In this document: one piece after another, positions 6,904-8,630 of the stretch
Position numbering within the stretch: position 1 is the first letter of the stretch
Layout: every line of letters begins with the position of its first letter
Assembly (NCBI GenBank): GCA_937876495.1
Contig: CALEGL010000117.1
Span: 1 to 8,630 of the forward strand
DNA: 8,630 nt
Direction: 5' to 3'
DNA from: an uncultured Bifidobacterium sp.
GTDB taxonomy: Bacteria > Actinomycetota > Actinomycetes > Actinomycetales > Bifidobacteriaceae
The notes under the pieces: generated by a model
Told to the model about the DNA's origin: nothing
The model's input: the letters and a program-made list of their open reading frames with translations, nothing else
Database searches by the model: none
Translations under genes and position numbers: made by a program

Positions 6904-7111
6904 CGTGAACCTCCCTTTCGCTCCGCGGACCCGACCGCGAATCGCCCGGCGTCCCGTCGTCGTGTCCCGCTCGTCGTCATGGACGATCCGTCGGCGTGAA
7001 ACGTTCGCATCCGCCACCGTCCACGGCCTTCGGACGCGGAGCTCGACTATAGCGCCTCCACGGAGGAAGAGACAGAGGAAAACGGCGGAATCACGCCACT
7101 ATCGGAGTGTT

Positions 7112-7148
7112 GTGCGCTTGCGCTGTCAGGTCGACAGCCGAAGCGCAC
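7112..7148. repeat. Strong intergenic inverted repeat (hairpin)
   Basis: Outer arms GTGCGCTT (7112-7119) and AAGCGCAC (7141-7148) and inner arms GCTGTC (7122-7127) and GACAGC (7133-7138) pair perfectly around a five-base loop, with a 2x2 mismatch between them. There is no T-run on either side, so it is not a classical terminator. It could be a secondary ldh terminator, a regulator-binding palindrome or a structured element in the upstream region of the exporter. Confidence 0.7.
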
Positions 7149-7220
7149 GGATGGCGTTCGCACCATGAACTCATGACGATGGGAACCGTGGTCAACAGTC
7201 CGCATCCGGCGACCAAACAC

Positions 7221-7246
7221 GACAATCAGATACGACAATCAGATAC
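7221..7246. repeat. Perfect 13-bp tandem duplication
   Basis: GACAATCAGATAC occurs at 7221-7233 and again, without a change, at 7234-7246, and the following bases begin a third unit (GAC). On the minus strand it lies immediately after the ldh terminator hairpin, where the T-rich tail would be. Probably a slippage product. Confidence 0.9.
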
Positions 7247-7247
7247 G

Positions 7248-7285
7248 ACGATGGCCCGGTTCCCGTCAGGGGACCGGGCCATCGT
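7248..7285 (-). terminator. Terminator hairpin of ldh
   Basis: A near-perfect stem of about 17 pairs: CGATGGCCCGGTTCCC (7249-7264) against GGGGACCGGGCCATCG (7269-7284), one G-T pair, loop GTCA. It begins 38 bp past the ldh stop on the minus strand. The downstream side is only moderately T-rich (GTCGTATCTGATTGTC), as is often seen in high-GC actinobacteria. Confidence 0.85.
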
Positions 7286-7323
7286 ATGCCGGACGCGACG
7301 CCGGCGATGCGGCGACGGAGCGA

Positions 7324-8337
<1,014 letters not shown>

Positions 8338-8361
8338 TCAGCGATTTCACTGTATCCACAC

Positions 8362-8389
8362 ACTATGACGTGGATCGGCACAGATGTAA
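8362..8389 (-). promoter_or_regulatory. Possible ldh promoter
   Basis: On the minus strand TTACAT (8384-8389) and CATAGT (8362-8367) are 16 bases apart, about 75 bases upstream of the ldh start. Both hexamers are imperfect, and other TA-containing pairs closer to the gene are possible. A small CCCGT/ACGGG hairpin (8313-8327) lies in the leader. Confidence 0.3.
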
Positions 8390-8397
8390 CGGACGCC

Positions 8398-8415
8398 AAG
8401 AAAAGGCGCTGCGCC
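8398..8415 (-). terminator. Possible terminator of the hflX-like gene
   Basis: On the minus strand a short GC stem (GGCG and CGCC, 8405-8415, three-base loop) is followed directly by TTTTCTT (8398-8404). It lies about 65 bases past the stop of the upstream gene. The stem has only four pairs, so this is tentative. Confidence 0.4.
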
Positions 8416-8480
8416 GCGGATGTGACCGTTCTCGCGGCGGTTTCGGCCGCCATGCCCGGTCCGACGGCGGAGCCGACATC

Positions 8481-8630
8481 TCAACCGATGGACTGCTCGA
8501 CGACGCGCGCCGCCAGAGGCGCGTCGACGTCGGCCTCGATGCGCACGCCGTCATGCCGGTAGTCGACGCTGTCGACCCTGCCGTTCTCCCTGACTCGCGA
8601 AACCAGCGACCCGGCGGTGTAGGGCAGCAG
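8481..8630 (-). CDS. hflX: Probable GTPase HflX, C-terminal fragment (runs off the window)
   Basis: The last 49 codons of a minus-strand gene whose start lies beyond the window. The fragment begins LLPYTAGSLVSRVRENGRVD and continues SVDYRHDGVRIEADV before a short helix ending EQSIG. This matches the C-terminal domain of HflX-type GTPases, where an IPY-G-LV---H--G-V pattern is followed by a G-RI-A-V strand. HflX binds ribosomes and splits stalled or hibernating 70S particles. The GTP-binding motifs are outside the window, so the call rests only on this tail and its length. ldh lies downstream on the same strand but is separated by 194 bp. Confidence 0.65.
   Translation of the reverse strand: MLPYTAGSLVSRVRENGRVDSVDYRHDGVRIEADVDAPLAARVVEQSIG

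Larger units (their letters stand above)
6904..7248. other. Gene-free stretch upstream of the cation exporter
   Basis: No convincing gene on either strand; the open frames here are short, Arg/Ser-rich and lack ribosome sites. It should contain the exporter's promoter. A TATAGT on the minus strand (7046-7051) is a possible -10 but has only a poor -35, and it would imply a leader of about 140 bases. The stretch also holds a strong hairpin (7112-7148) and a perfect 13-bp tandem repeat (7221-7246), listed separately. I recognise no riboswitch family in the leader. Confidence 0.5.

Overview
The window is GC-rich (roughly 63% by eye), densely coded chromosomal DNA from an actinobacterium, most likely a Bifidobacterium or close relative. 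The main support is an L-lactate dehydrogenase that closely matches, from memory, the FBP-activated Bifidobacterium longum enzyme, plus a lexA / LysM protein / nrdR block whose order is the one known from actinobacteria. The window looks like core chromosome. I see no transposase, integrase, phage gene, CRISPR array, tRNA or rRNA.

Layout. (1) Bases 80-3572, plus strand: a HelD-type superfamily 1 ATPase (RNA polymerase recycling factor) followed after 10 bp by serA (D-3-phosphoglycerate dehydrogenase with an ACT domain). (2) Bases 3596-4835, minus strand: nrdR and, upstream of it, a membrane-anchored LysM protein. (3) Bases 4836-4998: a divergent control region with four LexA-type SOS boxes. 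(4) Bases 4999-5835, plus strand: lexA, starting at GTG. (5) Bases 5923-6903, minus strand: a CDF-family divalent cation exporter, convergent with lexA. (6) Bases 6904-7323: a gene-free stretch holding the ldh terminator, a perfect 13-bp tandem repeat and a second strong hairpin. (7) Bases 7324-8286, minus strand: ldh. (8) Bases 8481-8630, minus strand: the last 49 codons of what looks like hflX.

How the parts work together. The coherent system is the SOS module in the middle. LexA represses itself and a divergent LysM-domain membrane protein, and nrdR, the zinc-finger/ATP-cone repressor of ribonucleotide reductase genes, lies downstream of that LysM gene and probably shares its transcript. 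The same gene order occurs in mycobacteria (lexA-Rv2719c/chiZ-nrdR) and corynebacteria (lexA-divS-nrdR), where the middle gene is a damage-induced division inhibitor; YneA of Bacillus is an analogue. The LysM protein here is best read as the bifidobacterial counterpart. Its predicted promoter has one LexA box exactly filling the 17-bp spacer and two more boxes downstream, whereas the lexA promoter has a weaker box over its -35. This arrangement could repress the division inhibitor more tightly than lexA itself. The other genes are housekeeping: transcription recycling, serine synthesis, metal export, lactate formation and ribosome rescue.
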